Source: Artemia franciscana (taxonomy: Eukaryota > Arthropoda > Branchiopoda > Anostraca > Artemiidae). Taken from it: a stretch of 64,000 bases of DNA. The notes under the pieces are model-generated. The model did not search any database, was not told where the DNA came from, and saw nothing but the letters and a program-made list of their open reading frames with translations. The first letter of the stretch is position 1. Every line of letters starts with the position of its first letter. The stretch is from positions 34,684,890 to 34,748,889 of the forward strand of contig NC_088868.1 of assembly GCF_032884065.1 (NCBI RefSeq), in the 5' to 3' direction. The position numbers and the translations under genes were made by a program. Below are positions 21,740 through 34,239 of the stretch, piece by piece.

Positions 21740-24700
21740 ATATATTAAAAGATGACTTAAATACATTTGTCACAAATATGTTTGTTACAATCTTTTTAGT
21801 GTTTGTCAGATCTTTAGGATGCAAAAATAAATCTGTAAATACTTCATCCAGCAAACAAGACTTAACACCAATAAATTGCGGTTGTAAAGCTCAATTCCGA
21901 GGCTACACCTTCCTCTCCTTCAGAAAACCAAATTCAAGTTCAGTATGGAATAAACGCCTACTGACCTTGACTCCAAAACTTATTTTGTAATATTTGGTCG
22001 AAAATTTTGACTGGAAGGAACATTATTCTGCTCTTGACCGCAGCAACCAACAACCAGGCCGGATTGAAAGCTTTGATGATTCTAGGCCCAAAGCTTTTGT
22101 CACTCCCTTTTTTGTGACATTTTTGGGAAAATCCCCGAGAACTTGGGGATAGTGGAAGCATTGAACAGGACGCAGCTGATGAACCAAAAGTAATGAAAGA
22201 TAGAGGTGATACTGAACTCTCAGCTGTCATTCTTGGGAGACACCTGATAGTTTAAAAGTGGCCACAGAATCCCCGTGTTATTCTAAAATCACTTTCCGGT
22301 GAATAGGCAGCGTGGCGGCGGAGTGCACGTGTCACTATGACGATGAATCGCATCAGTGAGGTTTTTGTTAAGAGAAACATCAATAAGGGATATCTTTTGC
22401 GCCCCCTGGCATTGTGCACCCTAGGCCCGGGCCCGTTGGTAAATCCTGGCTTGCCAACACCAGCTTTTCAAGCGAATGTGTTTAAACACCAGGTCTTTAG
22501 AACAGAAAATTGACTAGACAAAGATTGGCAAGATTCCAAGCTAAGATTGCTAATCAAATACAATTTTGAAACTATAATTTCTCAGGCTTTTAAATCATAA
22601 TTTACCATATCTGGACTTGGTACAATTAACATCTGGTCTGATGTCTATTCAGTCCTTAGAAGCCTACCAGGCTATGACACAGATTTTGATTGGTCTTTGA
22701 TACTCTTGATTGGAAGTGCCCAGGAATTCGGGAAACAATTCAGAATTTCAAGGACGCTCTAACTAAAAGCCCCCCCCCTCCTGCATACGCTCCTGCAGCT
22801 AGATGTGGGTGTTCATACACTGTTTTCTGATGAAAAAGGTAACAAAAAACCTCAAATAAAAAAAAGACTTCGGAATGACCTATATAGAGTTCATCTAGCT
22901 TAACATCACAATAGATCATCAAGTTATAATGTAATTTTTCACTCCTGTTGTCGGGATTCCAGTAAGTGCGATGGACTTAAAAACAACACTTTTCTTTTCT
23001 ATTTTATTATGATCGTCTTTAGTTTTTATTTTTGTTCATACCGTTATTAACATCAAAAGTTTGAATAAAATTAAATTGTTGTTAAATATTTTATTGATGC
23101 TATAAACGTCAATTAAAAATTTGTAACACTACATTCTCAAAGAATAGATAAAAGTGGACATAATCAATTTGACTTGGAGATTACTCATATATGGGCTATA
23201 TCAGTCAATACAACGAGGAATTCCCGCACTATATTTGACAAAATATACTCTTAACCAAAAAGAAGTAAATAAAACAAAATACTTTTATTAAATAATTGTC
23301 TTAATCTTTATCATTTTCTAAGGTGTATCCTGCTTTTTAGCTATTAATAATATTAATAATATTAATAATAAGCTATGAGTCAAGACACTTACATTATAAG
23401 TAATGAAAATGTAGACATAATCAATTGGACGTCGGAGCGACTCATATAGGGTGATATAACTCAAGACTGTGGTGTAATTGCATACTCTATTTTTGTTTTG
23501 CATTTTGAAACTCTGCAACTACAAAGGATGTAACCAACAACATCAACTTTCTTTTAGAAGAACTGAGGCTTAATAAGATTTCAAATTGACTTTTCCCACC
23601 TATCATAAGAAATTCAATCTTCTTAAAAACCTATTCCCGTAGGATGGAACTAAATTATTAAAAGAGAATCCTTCCCTATATTGACTTCTGCTAATAGCAT
23701 CGCCTTAGAAGCATCGAATAGGTTAATAGGTCTCCCTTGCAATAAGATAATATATTATTCAAAGGGAGAGACATTAGGGATCGCTAAATGAGCAAATATG
23801 TTTATTAGCATACTTGAGTACCCGGAAAAGCTTCGGGAGAGGGTAGGGCAGCAAAGATTTTTCATATGTGGCAATAGTGGCGTCAATTCATAGAAACTCA
23901 GGGTGCTGGACAAAATGTATTTTTAGAAATATACGGGAGGGGACAATTTTATTGTTTTGCGGATTTTTTAATGATTACCCCAAACCAGCCTTTTTCAGTG
24001 GATAAGCCAAAAAAGGTATTTTTCTATTTTGGGTGGGGGCGAATATATTAACCTCAAACTTGTAACCGGCAACATCAGGGATCCTTAAATACTAATATTG
24101 TTGAGAATCAAACATAAAATGTGGAATCAGTTCACAGAGAGCCTTGGTTTTGGACGTCTGAGATTAATAAATCCTCATAAATCCGTAATAACCAGCACAG
24201 ATGAGAATAAAACAGTGCCTGTTAAATACATACTTACTATTTTTATTTGATTTTATGCATTTTATCGGTTTTGAAATTATACTTCTACATAGCCTACTGC
24301 GATAATAGCGACGAACTTGTAATCAACAAGCTCCTAGTGTAGGCATATTTAAAGTCCAAACTTCGTGCGTTTTGATTTAAAAAATCTTAATGTATTTCAG
24401 TATTTAACGACTAAATGCTTAAGGCTGCTCCCTATATAGTCCTTGAATGATTATAATGGGGAGAGAAGAGGGAATGCGGGACCAAAGCTTTCGAATCGAA
24501 CAAATTTATGATTGTTTCTTTGCACTTATTTGAACCAAGCGTAACATATCCCCTTTTATACTAAGCGTAACATATCCCCTTTTATACTAAAAGTTACCAA
24601 TGAAACCTTTGGTTTGAAAATAGTCTATTTGTATAATTTGGCGCCCATACCCAAGGGGCAGTTAGCATGCATAGCATCAGTGGTGACTTCAAAAAGCTTA

Positions 24701-25350
24701 ATACCTTAGCTTTAATGGAAATCAAGCATGTCTGTGGGGAATTAAGGTACTCGGGCCCGGGACCTGGCAATATTTCAACTTAAAATCTTCGCGTAAATAC
24801 TGATTTTAGCAATATTTACCTAAGTCATTCTTTTACTGAAGTGTAACTATGAACGCCTAAATCCAATAGGATATTTACATAATTTGGACTCCTTTCATTG
24901 TGGGCTATATGGAACATATTTCCATTTGAGGCCTGTTTTCTGAACTTTTTGACAACTTTGAAAAAAATACTAACTTCGAAATTAGGATTCGACGCCATTT
25001 GGGGACACAAGGGCCAATGAAAGGATGATAATCGCTCTTAGATTGTTTTTGGGTGCTTTTTAAAAGAGTACAGAAACTTTTAATTTACTATTCATTAAGC
25101 CCTTATTCAAACTTTTTGATCACCCTTTCTTATTACCTAGGCCAAGTAAAAAAAAATATTGGGAAGACATTGTCATTACTCCTCCAATACCTCCTCCATA
25201 TCATTACTCCTCCAATACGTCCTTCATAGCATGCTGTGGTATTCCCTATTTGAAGATATACACCCCTCCTCAATACCTTGCTCTTCGTCTTAAGGGTTTA
25301 CACTACTTTAAAAAAGCTTCGTATTTTATCTAAACAGTCCCCGTATTTCA
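21740..25350. other. Intergenic, mostly unique AT-rich sequence
   Basis: No gene recognised. Small features seen: a C-run with CTCCTGCATACGCTCCTG at about 22776-22795 (family D-like end), a 28-bp direct repeat AAGCGTAACATATCCCCTTT at about 24537-24592, and a 30-bp direct repeat built on CATTACTCCTCCAATAC at about 25175-25220. ORFs here are short and lack known motifs. Confidence 0.4.
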
Positions 25351-25359
25351 GGAGTAGTT

Positions 25360-26120
25360 CTGAAAGAATTGGGATGAAAAGACAAACTTTAGCGTAAGGA
25401 GCGAAATATTGACGAGGGAACAGCTCCCCTCATATACGGAATAGTTTCTATTCGTTTTAAGTTTTAGTATTGCTCTGTACTTTTTTGAGAAAACTTTTTT
25501 TTTTCAATTTAGTTTCTGATAGCTTTTCAAATAATGCCATAAAAAACCCTCCTACCCCTCCATAGAAATTCCCTGCGATGAAAAATTCATCTATGGAGGT
25601 ACTCTTAAAATACTCCCCTCAGGCAATTCCACACTCACAGAAAATTTCCCCGGGAAATTTCCTGCGGACAATTCTGCCTCGAAAAGTATCCTTAGCCTAC
25701 TTTCTTTCGAAAAAAGACTTTTTTACTTTCATTTCTGATTATTTTCAAATCATTCCGGAGACCCCATCCGTGAAAATTGTTCACAGGATCCCCCCTTCCC
25801 GTCTCCCTCAAAGATCTCAAGCTTGATTTGCATATTTAATTTCAGTTTGACTTGTTTTAAGCTTTATTTATTCATTTATATTAGTACCTATTGTATGTTT
25901 GTTAAGCTTTACCTGTTTTAGGATTACTTATTCATTTATATTAGTAGCTGTTGTATGTTTTTTTCTATGATAGTTTATTCGTTTTAGGTTTCATTTCTTA
26001 ACTATCATAAACTATCATAGAAAAAACCTATCATAAAACTTTTATATAAACCTTCTATATAAAAACTTCTATATAAACTGTAAATGATAAACTGTAAAAG
26101 TATGTAAATGAATAGTTAAA
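25360..26120. repeat. Fragmented family A-associated repeats
   Basis: 25380-25500 matches one hairpin arm (TTTAGCGTAAGGAGCGAAAT, then TTCGTTTTAAGTTTTAGTAT). 25830-26110 contains two diverged direct units with TTTATTCATTTATATTAGTA and TGTTGTATGTTT, followed by AACTATCATA inverted units. The same TTATTCATTTATATT block recurs near 28440, 28600 and 43830. Confidence 0.55.
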
Positions 26121-26239
26121 TGAATAAGAGCCTGAGAAAATTTGGCGTGATTTTTCGAAAAAGACAAGACCCCTCCCAAAAAAGTCAAGGAATCTTCAAT
26201 GAAATCCAAATCATCAAACTAAACGCACAAGAGGATCCT

Positions 26240-26515
26240 ACTTTAGAAAATTTTAATAGGGTGGTGGGGGGGGGGGTACAGTAAACGTTTTATTGGGGTT
26301 AGGCTTTCAGAGGAAACTTCACATGGAGGCAATTTGCCAGGATTCTTATACGAAATTCTTTTATTCGTCTTACTTACTCTTTGGTGACTCAATTTTACAC
26401 ATGGAGATATTCCGAGTGAATTACCCGGGGAAAGTTTAAGCGGACCTTGATTGTCTGGGGGATTTATCCGTGGGAGGAGGGAGGTTCTGTGGGAAAATTT
26501 TTCGATTCTTTCTGA
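26240..26515. repeat. Family E repeat fragment
   Basis: Contains GGCAATTTGCCAGGATTCTT, then TATACGAAATTC and GTGACTCAATTTTACACATG with G-runs. A diverged copy lies at about 47150-47270 (CCAGGACTCTTATATGAAAT, then GCGACTCAATTTCGTATG). The minus-strand 91-codon ORF across it is not protein-like. Confidence 0.5.
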
Positions 26516-26519
26516 CAAC

Positions 26520-28045
26520 TCTACTTTAAAAAAAAATTAGCATAAAGAGCGAGGCATTGAGGAGGTGACAACCCCTTTCATAAACGGAATAATTTCTGTT
26601 CGTTTCAAGTTTTAATGTCGCTCCTTACTTGCAGTTAAAAAACTTGTTTTTTTCATTTAATTTCTGAATGTTTTTGAATTAATGGATATTTTGATTTTGG
26701 CTCACCGCACATGAATAATTAAAACGAAATTTTTATATTAATTTTTTTTTTGGCTAAATGGCTTTCTCATAGTTTTGACCGGACGATTTTGATAAGAAAA
26801 AGGTGGCGGAGGAGGCCTAGTTGCACTCCAATTTTTGGCTACTTAAAAAGGAAACTAGAACTTTTTATTTTTTACGAAAGTTTTTATTATTAATGTTAAA
26901 CGAATTAATTTACGTAACGAAATTCTATATTTGTATATTTTTATTACGTATATGAGGGGGTTCTCCCCCTCGTCAATACCTCGCTCTTTACACTAAAGCT
27001 TCAACTTGGTCCCAATTCTTTAAGAATGACCCCTGAATCACAAACGCCGTAGAATAAATAGTTGAAATTACTAAAAATACTTTAGCGTAAAAGAGTGAGT
27101 AATGTGGAGGAGACGAACCCCCTTATATACGTAATAATTTATGTTCGTTTTAGGTTCTAATGCTGCTCCATATTTCCATCAGAAAAAAAAAATTAGTTTT
27201 ATTTATTTTCTCATTTTTCTTTCAAATAATACTAGAAAATTTTCTTTCCTCATGATAAATTCTTCTATAGAACAATCCTCCCACGGAACCGCCTCCCCTG
27301 ACCCCCCTTTGACGCGAGAAAGTCCCCCTGAAATCGTCTGTACACGTCCCAATAACCATTACTTTATGTAAACAATGATCAAAGTTTGTAACTTGCATCC
27401 GCTCCCCTGGGGACTGTGGTGGAGTCAGTCGTACCCAAAGACATAACTATTAGGTTTTTCGACCATGCTGAATAAAATAGCTATCTCAAAATTTTGATAC
27501 AGTAGCTCTGGGAAAAAATGAGCGTGGGAGGGGCCTAGGTGCCCTCCAATTTTTTTGGTTACTTAAAAGGGCACTAAACTTTTCATTTCCATTAGAATGA
27601 GCCCTCTCGCACATTCTAGGACCACTCAGTCGATACGATCACCCCTGGCGAAAAGAAAAAACAAAAAAACAAATAAATGCGCATCCGTGATCTGTCTTCT
27701 GGCAAAAAATACAAAATTCCACATTTTTGTAGATAGTAGCTTGAAACTTCTACAGTAGGGTTCTTTGATACGCTGAATTTCATGGTGTGATTTTCGTTAA
27801 GATTCTTTGACTTTTACGGGGTGTTCCTCTATTTTCTAAAATAAGGCAAATTTTCTCAGGCTCGTAACTTTTGATGGGTAAAAATAAACTTGATGAAACT
27901 TATATATTTAGAATCAGCGTAAAAATAAAACTCTTTTGATGTAACTACTGGTATCAAAACTCTATTTTTTAGGGTTTCGGTTACTATTGAGCCGGGTCGC
28001 TCCTTTCTACAGTTCGTTACCACGAACTGTTTGATTACAACGAAC
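26520..28045 (+). repeat. Family A dispersed repeat, near-full copy 2
   Basis: Starts with only the right hairpin arm (GCATAAAGAGCGAGGCATTG, then GTCGCTCCTTACTTGCAGTT) and is collinear with copy 1 through the body. It ends GAGCCGGGTCGCTCCTTTCT plus the palindrome CAGTTCGTTACCACGAACTG, followed by a short partial duplicate ACGAACTGTTTGAT. It has lost the left hairpin arm. Confidence 0.75.
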
Positions 28046-28379
28046 TGTTTGATAAAATTACAGTGAAATAAAACCTTGAACTGATTCTTTCAAAAATTAA
28101 CAACATTATATATCAAACATTCAGTTTGATTTTAGTTCTACTTTTCAAAGACGGGTCAAGTCAAGGCACATATAGCTTTCAGATTCGCATATTGCTGAAA
28201 GCTCATCAGTTTAAAACTTAATTTTACTGTAATTTTTGTGTTTTTTTAATGTTGTAATAAGTGCAAAAGAAACAATTTGTAACATAATTTGTTTTCAGTA
28301 AAGCATCAATGACGCAGTAGGCTTTAGACTTTTACAGTGAAAGAAGGAGGCAAAACCCAAACTCTTTTTGTTGGGATTT

Positions 28380-28930
28380 TTCTTTGTTTCAAGCTTGATT
28401 CGCATATCCGATTTGAGTGTCACTCGTTTTAACGATGTATTTATTCATTTTTATCAGTACCTGTTGTATATTTGTTTGCTATAATCGTTTATTTAATTTC
28501 TGTTCGTTTTGGGTTACTTTTATGTTTCAATAGCAAAATATTTTTGTTCGTTTTAAGCTTGATTTGCGTATTCAACTTAAACTTTACTCGTTATAAGATT
28601 CATTTATATTATTACCTGTTGTATGTTTTTTTTTCCCTATGATTCTTTATTTAATTTTTGTTCGTTTTAGGTTTCATTTCTCTTTAATAGTAATTTCTGG
28701 CTGTTCTGAGTTTGAGTTATTGTAGGTTTCTGTTCCTTTTGATCTTAAGTTTAATATAGCCTTTACTTTTCTACAAAAAACTTTTTTTTCGGAATTTTTT
28801 TTTTAATTTATCCACATTTAAAGGCAATTCTTTTGATGTATCTATCAAAATTCTGTTTTTCATACTTTCGGTTACTCTTGGGCTGAGTCGCTCCTTACGG
28901 TCGCTCGTCACCGCAAACTGTTCGACCAAG
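28380..28930 (+). repeat. Family A-associated fragment
   Basis: Shows TTTATTCATTTTTATCAGTA, TTGTATGTTTTTTTTTCCCT, TTTCTGTTCGTTTTGGGTT and, at the end, GGGCTGAGTCGCTCCTTACG with a decayed palindrome before CAAACTGTTCGAC. The order suggests an internally rearranged or older copy. Confidence 0.5.
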
Positions 28931-29046
28931 TTGACTGCAAGTTAAGCTATTTACGATGACAATAAGTTGTAAGCTTCATAGAGTTAGGTTGATTCATCCG
29001 AGAGCTCATCCGTTTATGCGATGTCACAACCTAAGATTTAAGTGCA

Positions 29047-30080
29047 AGACTGAACAATCTTTGTGTGGATGAAGGAGATGCCGAAACTTTTAAAAGTTTT
29101 CGCCAATTCAAGAAATGGAAGGCGGAGGGAAAGCATTTTTTGATTTTTTTAAAAAAATAAAGACACAAAAAGTATTTTCCAATATCAAAGGGGGGTATTT
29201 TTGTTCTTTTTGGATTTTAATGAAAACGTTCAGAAGTTTTTTTCTAGATTGTAAAATGGGTATTGCCCCCTAACCTCCCCAATTCTAACCCCTAGATGGG
29301 AATTTGCCTCCTGATGTATTTCCATTTGAAGGAGCACATTTAGAGCAAGCATTAAAACTGAATTTTGAGGGAATGGTAGCCCTCTTTTTTGCAGATATCC
29401 TTATCTTCTGCCCCATATTTTGAACCATACCTTTTTCTAATCTCTAATTAAAGAATAAAGAAAATCCCTGTCCCGGACAATCTTTGCGTGAAAAAAGGAG
29501 ATGAAAAAAGTCGTAAAAGTCAGTTTTAGAATCAAATGTCTTAGGGGTTCCTTGGACTGATTTTAGATCGCCAATATAAGAAACGTAGAACGGAGGGAAA
29601 TGACTGAGGTATAAGGGAATGAACAAAATAGGTACTTTTCAAAATCAAAGGGGAGGGTTTTTTTTATTCTTTTCTGTCTTTGATAAATGTAACCAAAACG
29701 TTTTTTGCATAATTTAAAATGGCTATTTCCCCCCTTCTCTCTCCCAATTGCACCCCTGGAGGAGGATTCACCTCCAGATATACTTTCATTCGAAGGGTCA
29801 TAAGAAGACCAAGCACTAAAATTGAATTTTGATACCCTTGTCTCCTCCCTGTTATTTAGAAGCATAATTTTTTTAAATATCTAGTTTGAAAATATAAAAT
29901 AAATTCCTATTCCCACCCAACATTCACATAAATTAACAACACTAATCGAAGTTGGGTCTAATTCAATCAGGACTTTGAGGGAACGGCCGCTCCCTCTCAT
30001 GCAAGCCTTTACCTCCCCTTAAAATTTTGAAGTATATCTTTTTCGAATATCTAATTAAAAATGTAAAATCCTTGTCTTTA
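29047..30080 (+). repeat. Diverged ~420-bp tandem repeat
   Basis: Two successive units start with ACAATCTTTGTGTG (29053) and ACAATCTTTGCGTG (29477) and share the order: GGAGATG, AACGGAGGGAAA-like, TCAAAGGGG, AACGTTTTTT, CCCCTTCTC, TTTGATACC-like and ATCTCTAATTAAA-like blocks. A partial third unit follows to about 30080. ORFs on the minus strand are by-products. Confidence 0.5.
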
Positions 30081-30599
30081 ACCAAAATTTTCTTAAATTG
30101 GCACGACAGTTTGAACCTGATTTGAAACTGATTTGAAAACTGTTTGAAACCATGTACCTGAAGAAATTGGTAAACTGTGACTTAAAAATTGACATTTCTG
30201 GCGTTTCCAACCCCTTCCTAATTCGATTACACTAATTAAAATGATTTTTTTTTGGGAGAGGAGAGAGTAAAGTGCGTTTTGCGAGCGGAGAAAGAGATCG
30301 TGTATCAATTAACTGTTTTTTCCTGCTATTTTGTGCCAAAAAGCAATATTTGTCTAAGGATAACGTAGCCATTTTTTTTTGAAGGTACCAAGAAGCCTTA
30401 TAAAATATAACTGTCCCAAATGATTTCAATGATCTCAAACACCTGATGAAACGGCAATACGCCTGTTTGACGGTGCTATTAAGACAATAATTTATAGAAA
30501 GGGCACCTAGATGCTTGCATTAGCTCCTAAAAAAGTCCTTTATCATCTCTTTACGATGTTCCAGTAGCCTGGTAGCATTGGTGAAAAATAAAAAAGACT

Positions 30600-30828
30600 A
30601 AGAAACAAAGAGACATCAGCCCTTGATCTTCTTGATATTGATAATCCTCCTGAGCCATTGCTGGCGCGTAGGGTGTCGAGTCTACGTTTCAGTTGCTAAG
30701 TGTGTTTTTTTTGTTTTTTTTTTTACAGGGACAAGTAGCAAGCTTGTTGCCCAACCTTGCTGCAGCGGGGATTGAACCCGGGTGCTCCGTATTGCCAAGC
30801 AGAGCATCAGTTCACTGTACAACAACAG
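30600..30828 (-). mobile_element. tRNA-derived SINE-like element
   Basis: On the minus strand the head (30828-30735) contains the Pol III B-box-like GGTTCAATCCCCGC, preceded by ACAGTGAACTGATGCTCTGC and GGCAATACGGAGCACCC, which resemble a tRNA A-box and anticodon region. A poly-A run (about 30706-30724) follows the head as expected for a retroposon. The stretch to 30600 could be body or flank. It is not a functional tRNA because no acceptor-stem pairing is apparent. Confidence 0.5.
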
Positions 30829-31830
30829 GTTTATAGAACTTTTATATCAAATTCCTACGGACGTCAGCACTATCCATGTAAAAATATGGTTTTCTGTTGC
30901 ACATAGAAACATGGGATGACATAGAAACATGTTAGTAAAGAAAAAGTAGTAACCTACCAATAGATTTCTCATTGTATGCTCTTTCCAAATATCATAGTCT
31001 CTTTTCTGAAAATGTTCCCCCACACTCACATATGGTCAAATATATCTAAACTTTTTTTTAAAACTCCTGATACGTCATTCGTTGTTGCAAAAAACGGATT
31101 CGGTACAATCTTGACTCAATGAAATCTAGTTTCGACTGAATAATAATAGTTATGGATAAAAATGTTATGTAAAATGATGTAAAAACTTGGATATCATATA
31201 AAAGGAAACATGATCACTAATCTGATAGATAGATATATACTAGATATTATAAAGTAAGAATTTTGTTTTTTTAATGTTTTAGTATAATTTGGTATATAGC
31301 AGCTATGTAATGAACTATCAGAAGAGAGGGCGGAATGAATCATCAGAGAAGCGCTATTATATTTGGAAATAGTACAAGGGACGTAATGGTTAGCTAGTAC
31401 TTTTATTTATTAACATACTTCTTTTTAAAGTGTTCAACCATTGAAGTGATTCCTAACTATGTAGTCTGTAATTTACTTATTATAAACATGCATTAAATTT
31501 AAAAAGAAATGTGTACATGTCAAAGGGCAATATGATGGTTCCTATGTCATGGAAGCTTACGGCTATGCATGGGGGCTCTTACGTCATATGATATTATATC
31601 CGAATCTTTCTTTTGGAAAAAAGATTCTTCTGAATTTTTATAGAAAAATTTCATGGAAAGCTTGTTTAAAAGAAGATGCAGAAGGATTTTAGGATTCATT
31701 GTATCATGCTGTTTCCCGAGTATACAGGATTTAAGGTGATTTAAGCAAAACAAAAGAACAAATTTGGATGAAGATACTGTAATATTACTAGCCCGAATAT
31801 GAAACACTTTTATTAGTAGCTTGTATAATC

Positions 31831-32199
31831 ATGGCTTTCATTTACGGGAAACATATTATCACAGCCACACTTGAGGAAGAGATCTTCGATCAAAAATTTG
31901 GCGAAATACTTAATGACTACGAGGCTTCAAAACATTTATGTAATACCAAAATTCTTACAAAAAAACAGCAACAAAAGATCGAGCTTGATATTGGACGTTT
32001 AAAAGAAGCAATTGAAGAACAGAAAACTAATAGAAAAAAATGGCTTACTTCAATTAGTATCTTTGAGATTGATTGGGACTCAGTGATTGAAAACGTGAAG
32101 AACAAATTAATAGTAATGAAGCTTGATCATTTAGGAAAGTATGATTGGCAGCAAATTTGGCTGTCCTACTGCGAAGACTACACAAATTGCCAAGCCTGA
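31831..32199 (+). CDS. Unrecognised 122-residue ORF
   Basis: ATG at 31831 (context ATAATCATGG, a good initiation context with G at +4) to TGA at 32197-32199. The protein is charged and helix-rich: KKQQQKIELDIGRLKEAIEE suggests a short coiled coil around residues 43-65, followed by NRKKWLTSISIFEIDWDSVI and a C-terminal YDWQQIWLSYCEDYTNC. Composition looks more protein-like than neighbouring ORFs. I do not recognise the family. It may be a small single-exon gene, a terminal exon, or a fragment of a mobile element, since a LINE remnant starts ~190 bp downstream. No AATAAA was noticed close by. Confidence 0.4.
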   Translation: MAFIYGKHIITATLEEEIFDQKFGEILNDYEASKHLCNTKILTKKQQQKIELDIGRLKEAIEEQKTNRKKWLTSISIFEIDWDSVIENVKNKLIVMKLDHLGKYDWQQIWLSYCEDYTNCQA

Positions 32200-32389
32200 T
32201 GAATTGCTGACCTCCATTTTATTTATAAAAGGACAAATACTCCACTTTCAGTTTTTATATTTTTCTCTTCCAGAAACTTTGCCAAAACATTACTGCAAAT
32301 AACAATTACTGCAAATAACAAGTGATACTATAATGATCTATTTATTGAATAGCTAAGGCACATGATGTTTTTATCACAGTTGAAAAAAA

Positions 32390-33110
32390 GTTTGGAAGAG
32401 TGTAAAGAGGGCTTTGTGAACTAAGATTAGAATATTGGAAGCGACACTGATGCTAGGGGTCAAGCATGGGCACTCCGAAAAGCAGATGAAGATTTGCTAG
32501 ATGTTTTTGAGTGGTCGATGATGATGCTAGTTTTCAAGTGGTAGATGCTAGATGATGCCAATTGTCAAGTATGGTCTTTTAAACATGGGCCCTCCAAAAG
32601 ATGGAGAAGAATTTGTCAGATATTTTAAAGTCTAACTGGACTGAACGTATTTTAAACTGTAAGCTGTAAAAAAATATATAATTCTATCCCGCTCTCTAGG
32701 AATACAGTGAGAGAAGGGTTGGAGTTGCTAGGACATGTTCTTTGGATAAGGGGTGAAATATTGTCAAAGATAGCCATGTTGGGTAGGTAGGTAGGTAGGT
32801 ATGCTGTATGCGTCTATTTCATAAAAAAATTACTAAAATTGCACTTACAATCAATAATATGCTGCTCAATTTAGGGACCTAAAATGTCCTTGTTCAGCAG
32901 CAAAACTACAACAAATAAATGACAAATATTCATTCAAAATCAAAGAGATATGCAAAGAAAAAAAACAGACGATGTTGGCGTAACCATTTAAGGCCAAACA
33001 AAAAGCAGGTAGTCATCGAAAGGGGTCAGATGAGATCCTAAGGAAGGATTCAACGGGAAATAGATTGTTTTGGGATGTTACAAAGAAAGGAAAGTATTTT
33101 GAGGTTGCAA
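32390..33110 (+). pseudogene. Decayed LINE reverse-transcriptase C-terminus
   Basis: Translations in shifting frames give QAWALRKADEDLLDVFEW (cf. YGSETWALRKADEKRL in LINE RTs), ILNCKL, LLGHVLWIRGEILSKIAMLG and, past an insertion, AKQKAGSHRKGSDEILRKDS. The order equals the last third of LINE ORF2 and matches the intron 5 fragment (NSKL...RWLGCVLWMKDETLPK). Many stops and shifts. A separate tail sequence interrupts it at 32783-32960. Confidence 0.65.
32783..32960 (-). mobile_element. LINE-like 3' tail ending in (CCTA)n
   Basis: On the minus strand a non-coding segment (GCTGCTGAACAAGGACATTT through AGACGCATACAGCATA) ends in CCTACCTACCTACCTACC at 32783-32800. A tail with a tetranucleotide end inserted in the decayed LINE fits retroposition of a truncated non-LTR element. 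No coding part remains, so the assignment rests on form. Confidence 0.35.
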
Positions 33111-33970
33111 CCATAACAGTGGTTTACTTCTTTTCCATTGGCTTATTTTTATGAACTGATTTTGCAGTTTCTTCAATCACATTACTGGTTCTCAAAAAAA
33201 GAAAAAATAATACCACTTTGAAAAAAAAATGAGTTAAAGGTCCCAATGCTTTGAGTTAAAGGTTCACGAAAAAAAAAAAATAGACAGGCTAGATGCTGCG
33301 ATTTCAGGAGAGAAAAATAATTGTACTTTTAAAATCCTTATTGATTCTCTTATGAGGTTTATTTGACAAGTAAACGAAAGTAATTGCTTCAGGAGTTTCA
33401 TGCAGCCTCTGTCCCATCCTCCCATAAAAAAATATTTATCAGACATGCACTTGCCAAAAGGTTATTTTACATCTAAAAATTTACCAACAGCAACATGGTT
33501 ATGGTATCTAATACCTGGCAATTCTTTCCATTATAAGGTTATTGCCGTGGGATCCGTTTCTTCTGTCCATGCTTGTTCAAGAATCAGCACCTTCCTGTGC
33601 ATCAACTCAAATCAGAAAGGGTGAGATTTTCGTTAATGTTTGTCATTTAAACTTTAATTTAAGAATCCACTATTTTGCAAATAAATTTAATCCGCCTGAA
33701 ATAGTTCAGAGAATCTTTCATCAATGAAGCAATGTGTTATGAAGATTACTCCTTGTTGGGATGTAAGGAATTACAAATGATTGATTCATTTTTAGTTTTG
33801 TTGTTTTTTTATTCACGTTGGGATGGTCTCTACACTTTGGCCTCTGCTCTTTCTTATTTTTTCTTTTTTCCCTTTTGCTACTTGTTTTCTTGATTTCTTC
33901 GTAAATTAATTTCGTGTCTGAAGATGTATTACTTTGAAGTACTAATTTTATCTTAACTGCTCTTTGTTTG
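33110..33970. other. No feature recognised
   Basis: AT-rich. Overlapping plus-strand ORFs at 33400-33624 and 33542-33727 in different frames show no domain. T-rich stretch at 33790-33900. Confidence 0.3.
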
Positions 33971-33971
33971 C

Positions 33972-34234
<263 letters not shown>

Positions 34235-34239
34235 TATTG

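Noticed and set aside
21958..22230. 90-codon Ser/Pro-containing minus-strand ORF
   Set aside because: No motif or splice context, and the plus strand is equally open nearby.
30767..30828. A functional tRNA gene on the minus strand
   Set aside because: A B-box-like sequence is present, but acceptor and D-arm pairing is not apparent and a poly-A run follows, which fits a SINE better.
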